From Terana coerulea (lineage: Eukaryota; Basidiomycota; Agaricomycetes; Polyporales; Phanerochaetaceae): DNA of 64,000 nucleotides. Shown here piece by piece: positions 48,426 through 59,370 of this stretch. The stretch is taken from the NCBI GenBank assembly GCA_024811115.1, contig JAKOGH010000035.1, forward strand, positions 363,048 to 427,047, given 5' to 3'. The notes under the pieces were generated by a model, which saw nothing but the letters and a program-made list of their open reading frames with translations, was not told the origin of the DNA and searched no databases. A program made the translations under genes and the position numbers. Numbering within the stretch: position 1 is the first letter of the stretch; every line of letters starts with the position of its first letter.

Positions 48426-48915
48426 GCAATGCCACATTCGTATGGAACCCCGAGCAAGCCGAAGCCTTCAAGAACTCAAGAACCGCGATCTGTTCCGCCC
48501 CCCCAGTCCTAGCAATGCCCACGGACGAGGACAAGTTCCGAATTGAATGTGACGCTTCGGACTTCGCCTACGGGTGCAACCCTCGAGCAACACCAGGATG
48601 GCAATGGAAGCCTGTCGCATTCCTCTCCAAAGCGCTCACAGCCACCGAGCGCAATTACGAGATCTACGATAAGGAACTCATGTCTATCATGTCAGCACTT
48701 GATGAATGGCGCCAGTACCTAATGGGCGCTTCGGCAGGACTTCGAGATCTGGACAGATCACAAGAACCTGGAGTACTTCCGAAAGCCGCAGAAGCTGAAC
48801 CGACGGCAAGCGCGATGGTGTGCCGAACTTGCCGAGTATCACTTCCTACTCCAGCACAAACCCGGTCGGACCAACGGAAAGGCAGATGGACTCTCACGAC
48901 AGGCTGGATATGAGA
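48426..48915 (+). pseudogene. RNase H domain
   Basis: FRIECDASDFAYGCN holds the first catalytic Asp, followed by WKPVAFLSKALTATERNYEI and YDKELMSIMSALDEWRQYL with the family's Glu/Asp helix. It degrades the RNA strand during reverse transcription. A frame change near 48730 separates the C-terminal part (IWTDHKNLEYF-like reading). Confidence 0.85.
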
Positions 48916-49159
48916 ATGGAAAGGACGATAACGCAGACATTGTAGTATTAAAACCGAACACTTTCGCGAACTATCTCTACGTAGTATAGATCAGCACATG
49001 CTTGACGGACCAGCCACGGAATGGCTCGTAGATATTAAAAAGCACAAAGCCAATAAGGACAAAGTAGTTACGATAGCGCTAGCAAAAAGGAAACGGACTG
49101 GAAGGAAGATGAAGAGGGATTGATTACTTGGAAAGATCGGATCTACGTCCCCGTACACC

Positions 49160-49955
49160 GGAAACTTCAGCGAACAGATTATCAAGCATCACCACGACTC
49201 GTACCTCATCGGACATCCGGCCAACACAAGACCCACGAGTTGATCACGCGCAACTACTGGTGGCCACGTATTCGCTGGAGACATTAGGAAGTACGTCGAG
49301 GGATGTGTCGACTGTCGAAGACCAAGGTTCACACCGGATCCAAACTCGGCCCGCTTCACCCGAACGAAATTGCCTCTCGACCCTGGGAGATTATTTCTGT
49401 CGACAAAATTGGTCCACTCCTCCGTCGCTAGGATTCGATGCTATCATTGTGATTGTCTGTATGTTCTCCAAACAGATAATCTGCATCCCTCCACCATCGA
49501 GCTCAACGCCGCAAGGACGGAGCAAAATCCCGCGCGACCATGTTGTCAGCCCATCACGGCATTCCGCGGAAGATTGTTAGCGATCAAGGAGCAGAGTTCA
49601 AGAATGAATACATATCTGAACTCTATAAATCTCTGGGAATCGAAGCCAACGCATCCACAGCCTATCATCCGCAGACCGACGGTCAGACGGAACGAATTAA
49701 CGCTGAAGTTGAACAGTACCTTCGGCTTTTCATCAACTACCGCCAATCCGATTGGGCCGAATGGCTACCCCTTGCATCATTCTCGTACAATAACAAGGTC
49801 AACAGCTCCACCGAACAAACTCCGTTCTTCGTCAACAAAGGCTATCACCCTAACTCCGGAAACGAACCCTACCGGAGTAAGAAGGAAACCGTGAGAGACT
49901 TTGTGGATCGTAGAAATCAGTACGAGAGGAGACGCAGGCAGCCATCGGATTAGCA
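49160..49955 (+). pseudogene. Integrase (HHCC and catalytic core)
   Basis: An HHCC zinc domain is readable around 49170-49320 (two His near KHHHDS and GH, then CVDC). The DDE core follows: SVDKIGP (first Asp, ~49400), KIVSDQGAEFKNEYISEL (second Asp) and AYHPQTDGQTERINAEVEQY (Glu), then LPLASFSYNNKVNSSTEQTP. It joins the cDNA to the host genome. Frames shift near 49265, 49430 and 49530; the core from 49540 is open for 137 codons. Confidence 0.9.
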
Positions 49956-50259
49956 CAGGAGACGATGAAGCGCTTCCATGACCGGAAGGGAAGACACGTG
50001 AATACAAGCCGGGAGACCTGGTATGGCTCGAAGGGACCAACATCACAACCGATCGACCGATGAAGAAGCTTGACAACAAGCGCTACGGCCCGTTTAAAGT
50101 TAAACAAAAACACGGGCGCCTCCGCTTATGAGCTTGAACTTCCCAAAGCGTGGAGAAGGATCTATCCCATGGTCAATGAGATGTGGCTCTCACCGTTCCG
50201 AGAGTCCTCCTTCGAATCCCAGGCACGTGAACCCAAGATACCCGATCTGATTGATGGAC

Positions 50260-50375
50260 AAGAAGAACATGAGGTCGAAGAGATCCTGGACGCTAAGCTG
50301 GACAAGGGAATTCTCAAATATAAGGTTCTATGGAAGCACGAAACCGGTCCGCGCAAGTACACATGGGAACCGTGA
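50260..50375 (+). pseudogene. C-terminal chromodomain
   Basis: EHEVEEILDAKLDKG then LKYKVLWKHETGPRKYTWEP matches chromodomain strands and the final Trp-Glu-Pro. In chromoviruses this module steers integration toward heterochromatic marks. It follows the integrase C-terminal KLDNKRYGPFK-like stretch and ends at a stop just after 50375. Confidence 0.88.
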
Positions 50376-50583
50376 TCCAACCTCACCCACTGCCAAGATC
50401 TTATCGATGCCTTCTACAAGCGTGTACCAGGCGCCCCGTCCGTTGACTATTCGAATTCCCCGTCGCGTTCCGTCCCAACATCAATCAATTCATCGGGCAT
50501 ATCGGTTCCAGGCTTTACAATTGGGAAATAGGTCGTACAGATAGAGACGCTGAGTTCTACAGATCGCGCCGGACGTGATCCTT

Positions 50584-50592
50584 AAAGAGGGG
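50584..50592 (+). other. Polypurine tract
   Basis: AAAGAGGGG ends three bases before the 3' LTR; this is the expected plus-strand primer for the element. Confidence 0.7.
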
Positions 50593-50595
50593 TTA

Positions 50596-50913
50596 TGTCA
50601 TGAACTTCTGGGCGTCTCTAGGGTATTCTTTTCATTTCCATTTGTCTTCTACCCCTATCTATTGTTCTCTCATCGATACTCGTGGTTTCCGTATGTTTCT
50701 CTATTGTTCTGGACCGCTCTAGTACATACACGAGGATACCGGGTGGTACTGTACAGTTTAGGACTACACATGTATAAGTAGCTAACGTCTGCAACAGAGA
50801 AAGCCAGTCTCGAGCTGGTCTGTTCCCCAGCTAGTTACTCGGAGACTGCACCACTACTTCCGTCCCGGTTAAGAGCGTCGCACCTGGTACAGTTGTACTA
50901 GTTGTTGTTGACA
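50596..50913 (+). repeat. 3' LTR (318 bp)
   Basis: Identical to 43853-44170. It is followed at once by the target duplication AGGAG (50914-50918). Confidence 0.97.
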
Positions 50914-51901
50914 AGGAGGTCCTCGGATTGCGCCGAGGCAACGTATCGCCGTCCCGCGACCGAGGGTGGGACGACGGGTGCCGTAGAGGGCCGAGCCCGT
51001 CGCGAACATCGGTGTAGGGCCGCAACCACAGGAGCAGAACGCGCACGCGCACGCGCCGTCCCAGGCGTGGCTGCGAACGCTTTGACAGGACGTATCGCCG
51101 TCCGCCGAGCAAGACACCACAGGGAAACGGCCGGGTGCCTGATACCGCCATCAGCATTTGCGACGGCGGCCTCCGCGAGAGCAAGACGTACCGGCGCTGG
51201 TTGACGCTGTCACCATGGATCAGCATCCCACGACCGAGACGTGACCCGCCGAGCAAGGGTCCCCGCCAGATGCATTCTTGTGGTATCGTGGTTACGGGTC
51301 AAGACGGCGGAGTCGGGAGGTGGCCGTTTGACAATATCACCATATATCTTTGTCCCGCGAGCGAGGCTGGCCGGCCTGCACGCTCTGCACGCACAAGGTC
51401 AGCTCAACTGCCCGTAGTCCATTTACGAGTTAAAACTCACCTGTTCCCCATGCCCAGGAGCCGTCTTGCATGGCTACAAAGCCTCGGTCTGCCGTTTTGC
51501 CTTTGCATCTGCAGAAGAAGGCGGTTCCAGCAGGAGACTACAGAGGACATGGCGCAGGCAGACTCGCCAGGGAGCCGAGGTCAGTCCCGATTTTGGCGCG
51601 AGACGACAGAACTGCGTCCTGCGAGCGACATCCAGAGGGCGCAGATGACGGGAAAGCGGTTTGACCGCATGCGCAAGAGAGCAGACGGACGAGGGCAGAA
51701 TGGGCGGTGGAGCTGAGGTTGACGTTGAGGAGAGCGAACGAGTGAGCGTTTGAGGAGACCCGTGATGGGAGCGTTGGCCAATCCGGACGCGCCGAGAGTA
51801 GATGCGGCTGCGAGTGCACCCCGCGTCGATCCCCGATCGCTGCCCCTACCATGATCGCCAAGGTCCTTAGTGCTCTATAGCACCCAAAAACAGCCTTTCT
51901 C
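50914..51901. other. Right flank of the retrotransposon, no gene recognised
   Basis: It continues the array that the element interrupted: GCGCCGAGGCAACGTATCGC (50931-) resembles GCGCCGAGGCAATGGATCGC (43741-). Frames beyond ~51.2 kb lack motifs. 51.5-51.9 kb has a GC-rich minus frame of shadow-like composition. Confidence 0.45.
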
Positions 51902-54130
51902 ATGTTTTTAGTTAACACACAAAACACTGCAGAGGGCGAACCTCTGTCCGTTCGATTCCCCGATTGGCGCCCGCATCGAAGCATCGACGCGATCGCCGTA
52001 TATATGCGACGCTCACGCTCTCGCTTTCGTCACGCCCTCCACGCCCTTCCCCCCCGTCTGCCAGGCAGAACGCGACGCTCACACGATGGAGCTCGCGCAC
52101 AGACCGGCATTCCGCGCATACAGACGGCGACCCGAGCGAGCGTCCGGGGCCAGCGACCTGCACCTGACTCGGGATCGCCCTCCTCGTCTCCTGCCCGCAA
52201 GGCGCTCAGGCCTGCAGGTGGTCTATCGAAATTTAGCCCGCAGGCCGGCGTCCAGGCCCATCACCGTCACCACGAGTTGCCCTCTGCGGCCGAATATTAC
52301 ACGCGCACAGAGCGGCAGCTTAAAGTGCCTCGCTCGCCGCACACCCCGCCTCCTGTCCTCCCCCTCCCTCTCCTGTCTTCGTTTTCCCGCCTTCGACGCC
52401 CCCGCCCGCGCACCGCTCGTCTGCGTCCAGACCTTCGCCTGCGGACGCCACCGGCCGCCGTCAAGGGCCGCTCCGCCGAGTTCTCCACGGCCGTCGACAA
52501 GGTATGTTTTCCCCGGACTGTATGTATTGTGCCGTGCTGCGTTCCTGCGCAAACTCTATTCAATCACACCCTGCCGCTTCTCGCGTCTATTGACCTGGGG
52601 CGCCTGTATGATGATCCAGATGCGTGGGCAGACTTCGACGCTCACGCTTTCGAATTCGCCACGCCCTTCCCCGTTTATCCCCCATGCACCGCCTGTCCCT
52701 CATATACCCTGCCATGCTCAATACTCACGTCCCCCTCTCTTGCACAGCTCGACGCCATCTCCTTCCTCCTTCCGCCTGCGACGAGCCCTAGTCCCAGCCC
52801 CTGGGCCCCCCACTCTCGCCATGTCCATGCAGATCCACGCACCCGCACCCGTCATCTCTTCTCCAACGCCACGTACAAATATGCGTTCGGCGTCGCGTTC
52901 CCGCTCAAGACCATCCTCACCAAGAACTGTTTCGACACAGCTCGCAAGTACTCGCCCGCCAATGCCCCGACCACCCTCACGCTCGGAGAAGCTGCTCCGC
53001 GACACCCTGCGTCGCGCTGAGGAGCACGACAGGCTCGTCACGCTTGCCGGTCTCCCCAGCCCATCGATATTTGGGGCAACGCAGCCGGCCCATGGCTTTG
53101 TCTCTCCGTCGCCCACTGGTCGTCGCACTCGCCGGAACACGTCCTCGTCGCTCAACACCGACGCTTCATTAGAGGCCTTCGCCTACTGCGACACCGGTGA
53201 ATGCTATAGCGAAGACGAGGAGGAAGACGAAGCTGAGATGGGCAGACGCTGGCTGTGGAGAAGCCCCTCGGGATCGTCCTCGTCGTCGAGCCAAGGCCAT
53301 CAAGCCTACTTCACCCAAGCCCGTCCGCAAGCACCGCTGCCCCGGCATCATAGCGACGACCTCGGGTACGCCTCCCCGTCGTCGCCCTCGCCGGCGCGCA
53401 CGGCGCTCCAGCGATCAGCCTGCTCTGCACCCAGCGTCTCACGCTCCTCGTTCTCGCAGCCGCGTCGACACATACGCGCCGCGCAGTCCGGGCCCGGATC
53501 GCCAGGCGACCCGGAGCGGTCGCCGTCGGTGACCCCGCACGAGGCGGTGCTGCGCAGCAAGCTCGAGGGCGTGCTCCGCGGCGCGCGGGTCGAGCACAGC
53601 CGGGAGCTGGAGTACAACGCGGGCAGCGGCAGCACGAACTCGATGGCGAGCAGTCGCAACATGAGCGGCGAGGGCGAGTGGTTTTTCGCCTCGGGCGAGG
53701 TAAGTCACCGTCTGTACTTTCTGGGGCAAATATCTCACCAATTCGACGTATATAGCCAACGTCGCCGATGTTTATCGGGAGCGAGTTGCCCTCAACAGGT
53801 AACCGGGCACGCGCAAGCACCTCTGCGAGCAGGACGACACACCCGCTGCGCTCGCCCGGGTCACCCGACGGGCCCCTGCCGCCCGTCTACGGCCGGCTCG
53901 CGCACCCGCACGGCACGCGCCCGCTGACGCCGCCGCCGTTCGACGCGCGGACGGCGGCGGCGCAGTGCCGCGCGATGGACGGGTACGTGTCCTTCGCGGA
54001 CGTGCAGGGCCTCGGCGCGCCCGCGGACGACGGCGACGACGACGGCGCGGCGCGCCCCGCGGGCTGGCGCAAGTTCTTTGCGCTCGGCGCGAGGCCGCGG
54101 GACCGGAGTCGCAGCGTGAGCGCACGGTAG
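51902..54130 (+). CDS. Ser/Pro-rich uncharacterised protein, copy 2 (frame intact, chimeric N-terminus)
   Basis: Exons 51902-52501, 52632-52672 (41 nt), 52748-53699 and 53756-54130 join in phase to 656 codons including the stop. From 52061 onward it matches copy 1 (32556-34816); before that, the first 53 residues are encoded by unrelated sequence that happens to be open and supplies an ATG at 51902. Three one-base differences in exon 1 (near 52386, 52428 and 52466 relative to copy 1) cancel. Exon 3 and exon 4 are whole where copy 1 has lost bases. The C-terminus reads PPPFDARTAAAQCRAMDGYV and GWRKFFALGARPRDRSRS. Whether it is transcribed is unknown because the original promoter and N-terminus were not copied. 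Confidence 0.65.
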
Positions 54131-54731
54131 ACGGGGCTTGCTTGCAGATCGGTGTTCGAGACGTCAGCGACGATCGGCTTGCGACGATCGAAGAACCCCG
54201 TGTCTCGTCCCCCGCTAGACCACGCTTTCCCAACGTCATCCGTCGCGTGTACATGTTTTGCCGCTGCCAGCCTGCTTTTTCACTCGCCGGTCTCTGTGCT
54301 ATAGTCTTCGCTGCTCTCCATACCATCCATCGTTCATCGGTACGCTCGCATACACATTCATCTCCAGGGTCGAACAAGAAGAACAAGATACATACAAAGA
54401 ATAACATCGCTATCCAGTGTAATCGTACGATCGCATCGACCGCCCAGGTCACCGCCGAGTTCCACACTCTTGCGCCTCACTGCCATGCCCCTCGACACCT
54501 CACGTGCTCAAACTTGCTCATATGGCTCTTTCACGACTTTTCACGACCCGACTCACGATCACCCACCCAAAACGCGGCCGCGCCGCTTCGTGCTGGATTT
54601 CCGCGTTCCGCGCGCTTTTGTCTTCCCCTGCTCCTGTGCTCCCTACGGACGGGATGGACCATGCCCATGCTCTATTTAACTACAGTACATTACAACGAAA
54701 TTTGATACGATGCATGGTTTATGACGATACG
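52061..54731 (+). repeat. 2.67 kb segmental duplication, copy 2
   Basis: Direct match to 32736-35417, lying 19.3 kb downstream. It lacks the first ~180 bp of the copy 1 gene. It ends at ATGACGATACG (54721-54731), after which the flanks differ. Confidence 0.9.
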
Positions 54732-57294
54732 ACTTTTGTACCTGCTTCTTCCAGGTTTCGGTAGCAGTAGAAGGCAGCAGGGGTGTGTAGGATTACTTGG
54801 GACTGCATATGTCCTCGCTAGTGGCGGTCTCTGCAATCTATATTCGAGGTGACCTGACCAGTCTTTGCGTGCCCACCCTGCGACCAATTGCCCTGGGTGT
54901 GTTTTGTGGACGCTCGCGCGACAGCGGTGTAAGCCCAGACCATCAGCTGGCAAGCGACAACCCTCTCCGCGTGTGGCTGCGATCGCCTTCATTCCATCCG
55001 ACGCCGACGGCCGATCGTCTTGTGTACATACACGCCTTCAGTGCGAACTTCAAGGGTCATGACGCAGACATAGCGCCGTGGAAGCCATCCTATGTGTGTG
55101 CAGGGACCAGCCCAGATGAACGGCGGGTCTGGACTCATGAGCTTGTTGGCGAGCTTATGCACTTATAGTAGGCTTCGCATGGGTGCCGCAGGCGGGGTGG
55201 GAGCTGCCAGGGACGCGGGGTCGGTGACGCAGGCCTGGTTGCTTCGAGCAGGGTGGTGGTGCGCTGAGGGTCCAGAAGCACAACGCTCGCACGCGGCACA
55301 GGAGCAGACAAGGACAGAGGGTTGGTTGGATTATGCAGGGCTGCGCCCGGGTGAGTAGCAGCTCTTCGAGCTGGACTAAGTTCGGTACTGCGTTGAATGG
55401 GACGTGGATGTTTTGATATCGGAGCACGCGGGGGCTCCCAAGCCTCGCTGTGTGTTGCAGGGTCGTCGTGTCGCGGAGGGTGCTGTTCGGTACTGTTCTG
55501 TGGCGACGGTTGGGCACTGGCAGGAGCTTGGGACTCCCGGCACGCGAATGGAAAGCGCGTCATGGGAGCGCGGACGGCTGATGTTCGCGGCATGGGCCTG
55601 GACGACGATGAGTTTGTCAGTAGGTGATGTGGGGGCAGGGCACCTTTTCTGCGATGTCGATGGATGGATGAGGTTGAATGGGAGGTTGCAGGACTCGGAC
55701 AGGGTCTCGTAGGGCGATGTATGCCGGTGCTGGTGGTCCAGACCGCAGGTATGTTGATACTCCGCTGTGCCGCCGGACTTGGCTGGCGGCTCATGTGTGT
55801 CTAGAGGAAACTGGTCAGGGGACAGTGGATGACTTCCCGTAAGCCTCTCGACTCGAGTAGAGGTGTCCGCGAGTCGAGTTTGATCAGCGGCACACGTCGG
55901 CATCCCTTGAGACGCTCAAAACTCTTCTATATTAGGACAAAATCGGAGTTGGTACGTCAGATTCAGAATGCAGATACAGTCAAGCTTAGTCTGAAATGAA
56001 CGGCCTCCTTGTCAGGGGCCAGCGGAGAATGGTGGTATACAATTACAGCCAATCGGAATGCTGCGAATATTTCAAAAATATTTAGGTTGATTTTCGGAAA
56101 AATTCGACTCTAGTGAAGACGTCTCAAGGGGTTCGACCCTCCAGAGTCATGTCCCTCGACCATCGGGCGCTTCATGCGAGATCATTCCCGATTTGGCTTC
56201 CCCGCTTTGATTGAACTCTCGTCTCCGCGTCGATGTCCATGACGCCGTTTGTTTTCGCCGTCAATGCACTCGTTCCTAGCTCTTTCATCTCACTGCGTAC
56301 CTCACTTAGTTTTGTCAATCAGCAATGCTTCTCTACACAATGCATATAAGCACTTCTAGAGGGTTGCAATGCAAGGGTTAGGCATCAATTGTGGGTGACA
56401 CAGGTATGTTCGGTGAGGATTACGCCGTCGAGTGCGTTCGACTTGAGCATCCTCAATGCAGCAGATTAAAGTTTACGCAATGGTGGTAGGCATGAAATAA
56501 TATTCGAAATTGTGTTCATTGTCGGGCAGCTAGGACGGTGCAAGGAGTTGCAGAAGGAGCTCACTATCAATATTGAGCGAAGGATGAGTCGGCGGTGCCG
56601 CAATGCGAAAACGAGCGTCTGCAGGTATCGTAGCCTTGTCACGCGCAAGCTCCGTGACCTCACATGGCACCAGACTCTGTCCTAGTAAGATGCCGGCCGT
56701 GCCGAAGGCCTACAGAGGATCTCCGTTGACAGATCTGACTTCGCTTAAGCTACTCTCACTACTCGACTCGACTCGAGAGGCTTACGGGAAGTCATCCACT
56801 AATTGTTCACCGGACCGCCAGCACCCTTGTGTCCTTGGATATCCGGATGATCAGTAAAACGATGTATGTGCCTGCGTACTTGGGCGTGGTTGCGGTTCCA
56901 GCTAATCCCCTTTCGTAGAGCTTTCAATGCGTCAGATGGTGGGACTCTGTGGAAGGCAAGGCCAAGGCTCACCGTTTCCAACCTTTGTCGTCTCCGAACT
57001 ATGCCGCTACCACGTAAGTGAGTGTATAGCCGAGCCGAGCTCCTCGAGGATATCCAGAAAATGGCCGAGCTTGACTCCCGTACAACCCTACCTCTGGGAA
57101 TAACATCCAAGAGGCTCGAGGTTAGTATGTGTGTATATGCATGTGCGGCACGACTTCGCCAAGTACGTCGCGACTTGCCCTAAACTCCCGATTTACGCGT
57201 CCACATCGCTTGGTGACCGGCCGCGATCAATTAACGAAGCGCCAGTCACGCTCGACCTTGGCTTCTTTTTCAAGCAGACCTTTACCCCTCCGCC
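54732..57294. other. Intergenic region with an inverted repeat
   Basis: No gene recognised. Minus and plus frames at 55.1-55.9 kb are compositional shadows of each other. A pair of inverted 28 bp arms lies at 55824-55851 and 56773-56800. A plus segment near 57030-57121 (LLEDIQKMAELDSRTTLPLG, then a GTTAGT donor) looks like a stray exon. The last ~170 bp are the likely promoter of the next gene. Confidence 0.45.
55824..56800. repeat. Inverted repeat arms 977 bp apart
   Basis: The arm at 55824-55851 begins AGTGGATGACTTCCCGTAAG; 56773-56800 is its exact reverse complement over 28 bp, and similarity continues loosely inward (ACTCGAGTAG). No target duplication or transposase is evident. It may be a decayed MITE-like element or a local inversion scar. 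Confidence 0.7.
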
Positions 57295-59111
57295 ATGCCC
57301 GCACGGCGCAAGAAATCCGCGAAGAAGGCAGGCTTCCCGCCACCCCTATGTCAACCGCAGAAGCAGCGGCGAGTGCGAGGCACACGAGGAGGCTTGGAGA
57401 GGTTGCCGAACCTGTCTGTGGATATCGTCGTAGAGGTCATAATCATTCGATGCAGAACGCGTTTGAATATCGGTTTGCTGACCCATGAGCGCAGATAATG
57501 AAGCATCTCGAGCCGGTTGACCTCCTGCACCTTGCGAGGACGACCAGGTACTTCCGGCACTTCCTCCTGGCGCGTTCCGCCGAGTCTCTTTGGAGAACGG
57601 TCCGCATGAACGCCCAGGGGCTCCCAAACCGTCCGTCCCACCTCAGCGATCCAGCTTTTGTCAACCTGCTGTTTTGTACACATTGTCACATACGTCAAGC
57701 TGCCTTGGCGGGATCATATCAAAAACATGGCTGAACTCCACCAGGGCTGCTCTAAACCTAACACGAAGGCCGTGTACTGGGAATTCGCAGCCCGGTACTG
57801 CCGCGACTGTAAAACTGAGTTGTTAGTGCCCCAAATGCGTGGTTGTCATACCACTTTTGCTTACGGTACATTTCTAGGTTTGTCAAATGCGATTTCTTTC
57901 AGTGCATCTTCTCGGGCGATTGTAGGGATGGTGTCCTTACATATATATTCGGTGGGCCACGTTATTCTTACATCATTCATTAAGCTCATTCTCCGGCTTA
58001 GACGAAGAGAACGAGTGTTACTATCATCACGCTCCTGAGATTTCTCAAGCCGAAGAAATACAGCATGCCCTACATCCGCGGGCAGGATGGGACCCACAGC
58101 TTAAGGCGAAACATATGCGAAACATCGATGGGATCATGAAAGTATGTATAGGTTTAGCATATACTAGCAATGGGAAATGCTTACATTTGTGTCCTCTAGT
58201 TCGCTGAAGTTTGCAAAACTTGGCACCGTGAACGGAAAGCCGCTCGTCAACAGGCACTCGAAGACGTGAGGTGGCGCCGTATAAATGCGTAAGCGGTCGA
58301 TGAATTTTAAAGAAAGCCGACGCTAATATTTTTGATGAAAGTGTCGTCGATAAGTTAAAAATGCTCGGTTACGAGGAAGAGCTTGGAGTATTAAGTTCTA
58401 GCTATGACGCTCTCATTGCCCGCTGTCCTGCTGTCGGTCAAGCGAAAGACCTCACGGATCGAAGTGCGTTCACGTATCTCTATCCACTGCATTGTTTGGA
58501 CGTTCATTCTCGTAGTGTGGATGAACATTAAGGACTCCGTTCACCATATCATGGAAGACGTCAGGCAGCAGCGTATTGCTCAACTGCGGTTGAGGTGCCG
58601 CCACCTCATCAGAGCCTATCAAAGCTGGCAATCCCGACAATCCTACGGTTCCTTCCTTCCCCGGCTGGTGGATGCAATGAGCTGGGCAGCCATGCGTGGG
58701 GAGCTCCAACAGCCTGCGACTAATCCTGTCCAAGCCCCTGCACAAGGAGTACACAGCGAGGCGCTCCCTTCGGTCAACAGTCCCCTATATCGCTTGTGGT
58801 CGGGCAGCTGGGGGGTGCGGTGCGACCTGCAGCTGGAAAATCTCGCGAAAGAGTCACCAGATTACAGGGACAATGTGCGGGGCCTCGTATTAACCTCTGC
58901 CATTTTCTTGTGTACGAAATGCGCGCTCTCGCTGCCGCACCCGGCGGTGATCGCGCACGACTGCCTCTACCGGCCAGCGGAGACGACGCATCTGACGCGC
59001 AGTAGCAGCACGGACCTGGCCATCATGACTGAGGCTGCCGAAGGCGGGACGTTGCGTTTGCCGTGGTCTTGCGAGCCGCTCAGGTTTGGGGCGTGGCGTG
59101 AGCCGGTGTAG
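57295..59111 (+). CDS. F-box protein, family member 2
   Basis: Exon 1 (57295-57435, 141 nt) is Lys/Arg-rich and ends LERLPNLSVDIVVE. Exon 2 (57495-57689, 195 nt) gives HLEPVDLLHLARTTRYFRHF and WRTVRMNAQGLPNRPSHLSD. Next, after an acceptor at 57744, comes GCSKPNTKAVYWEFAARYCR with paired cysteines, then helical exons, and the terminal exon with RLWSGSWGVRCDLQ and the CTKCALSLPHPAVIAHDCLY module (C-x2-C ... H-x-C). The expected donor after exon 2 reads ATACGT where relatives have GTAAGC or GTGCGT, so splicing of intron 2 is probably impaired. Likely an SCF substrate adaptor; substrate unknown. First of the tandem cluster. Confidence 0.75.
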
Positions 59112-59370
59112 AGCCTTGTACCAATGCGAGAACGCATTGTCAAGGGAATTCACCATCACATTTATCGAGCATGAAACACCTCCTCAAATAGAAATCACAT
59201 AACATGTAGACGAAGGTCAAGACAGCGCTGCATGCTGGCTTGCGAGTCGAGCAAGGCCTGCCCTAAACACAAATACTCGCGTGCAGCGCAAAGCGTGACC
59301 GTGATCCATTAGCGTGCAGACTCGGAGGCGCCCAACGTCTACTCTTACCCTCTTCCCCAACCCCTATAAA

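Larger units (their letters stand above)
43853..50913 (+). mobile_element. Ty3/Gypsy chromovirus LTR retrotransposon (complete, 7,061 bp)
   Basis: Two 318 bp LTRs identical in every base I compared bound the element, and a perfect 5 bp target duplication AGGAG flanks it (43848-43852 and 50914-50918). The domain order is Gag with a CCHC knuckle, protease, reverse transcriptase, RNase H, integrase, chromodomain, which is the Ty3/Gypsy order and defines a chromovirus. The priming site looks self-complementary to the LTR rather than tRNA-like. The coding region carries many stops and frame changes, so this copy cannot encode one continuous polyprotein as written. It is a fungal genomic element. 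Identical LTRs mean recent insertion. Confidence 0.97.

Noticed and set aside
51945..51975. TTCGATTCC T-loop-like string and TGGCGCCCG resembling a primer-binding site
   Set aside because: No cloverleaf can be drawn upstream, and no LTR adjoins it.
52502..52672. Open segment with LFNHTLPLLASIDLGRLYDD that looks coding
   Set aside because: It lies in the inferred first intron; copy 1 has a one-base difference inside it without affecting the spliced frame, and the intron fits in phase in both copies.
52086..53927. 613-codon open frame in copy 2 of the duplication
   Set aside because: Its first third is the alternative frame of exon 1 and runs through both introns; splice signals and the copy 1 comparison support the four-exon model instead. 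Only its second part coincides with the real exon 3.
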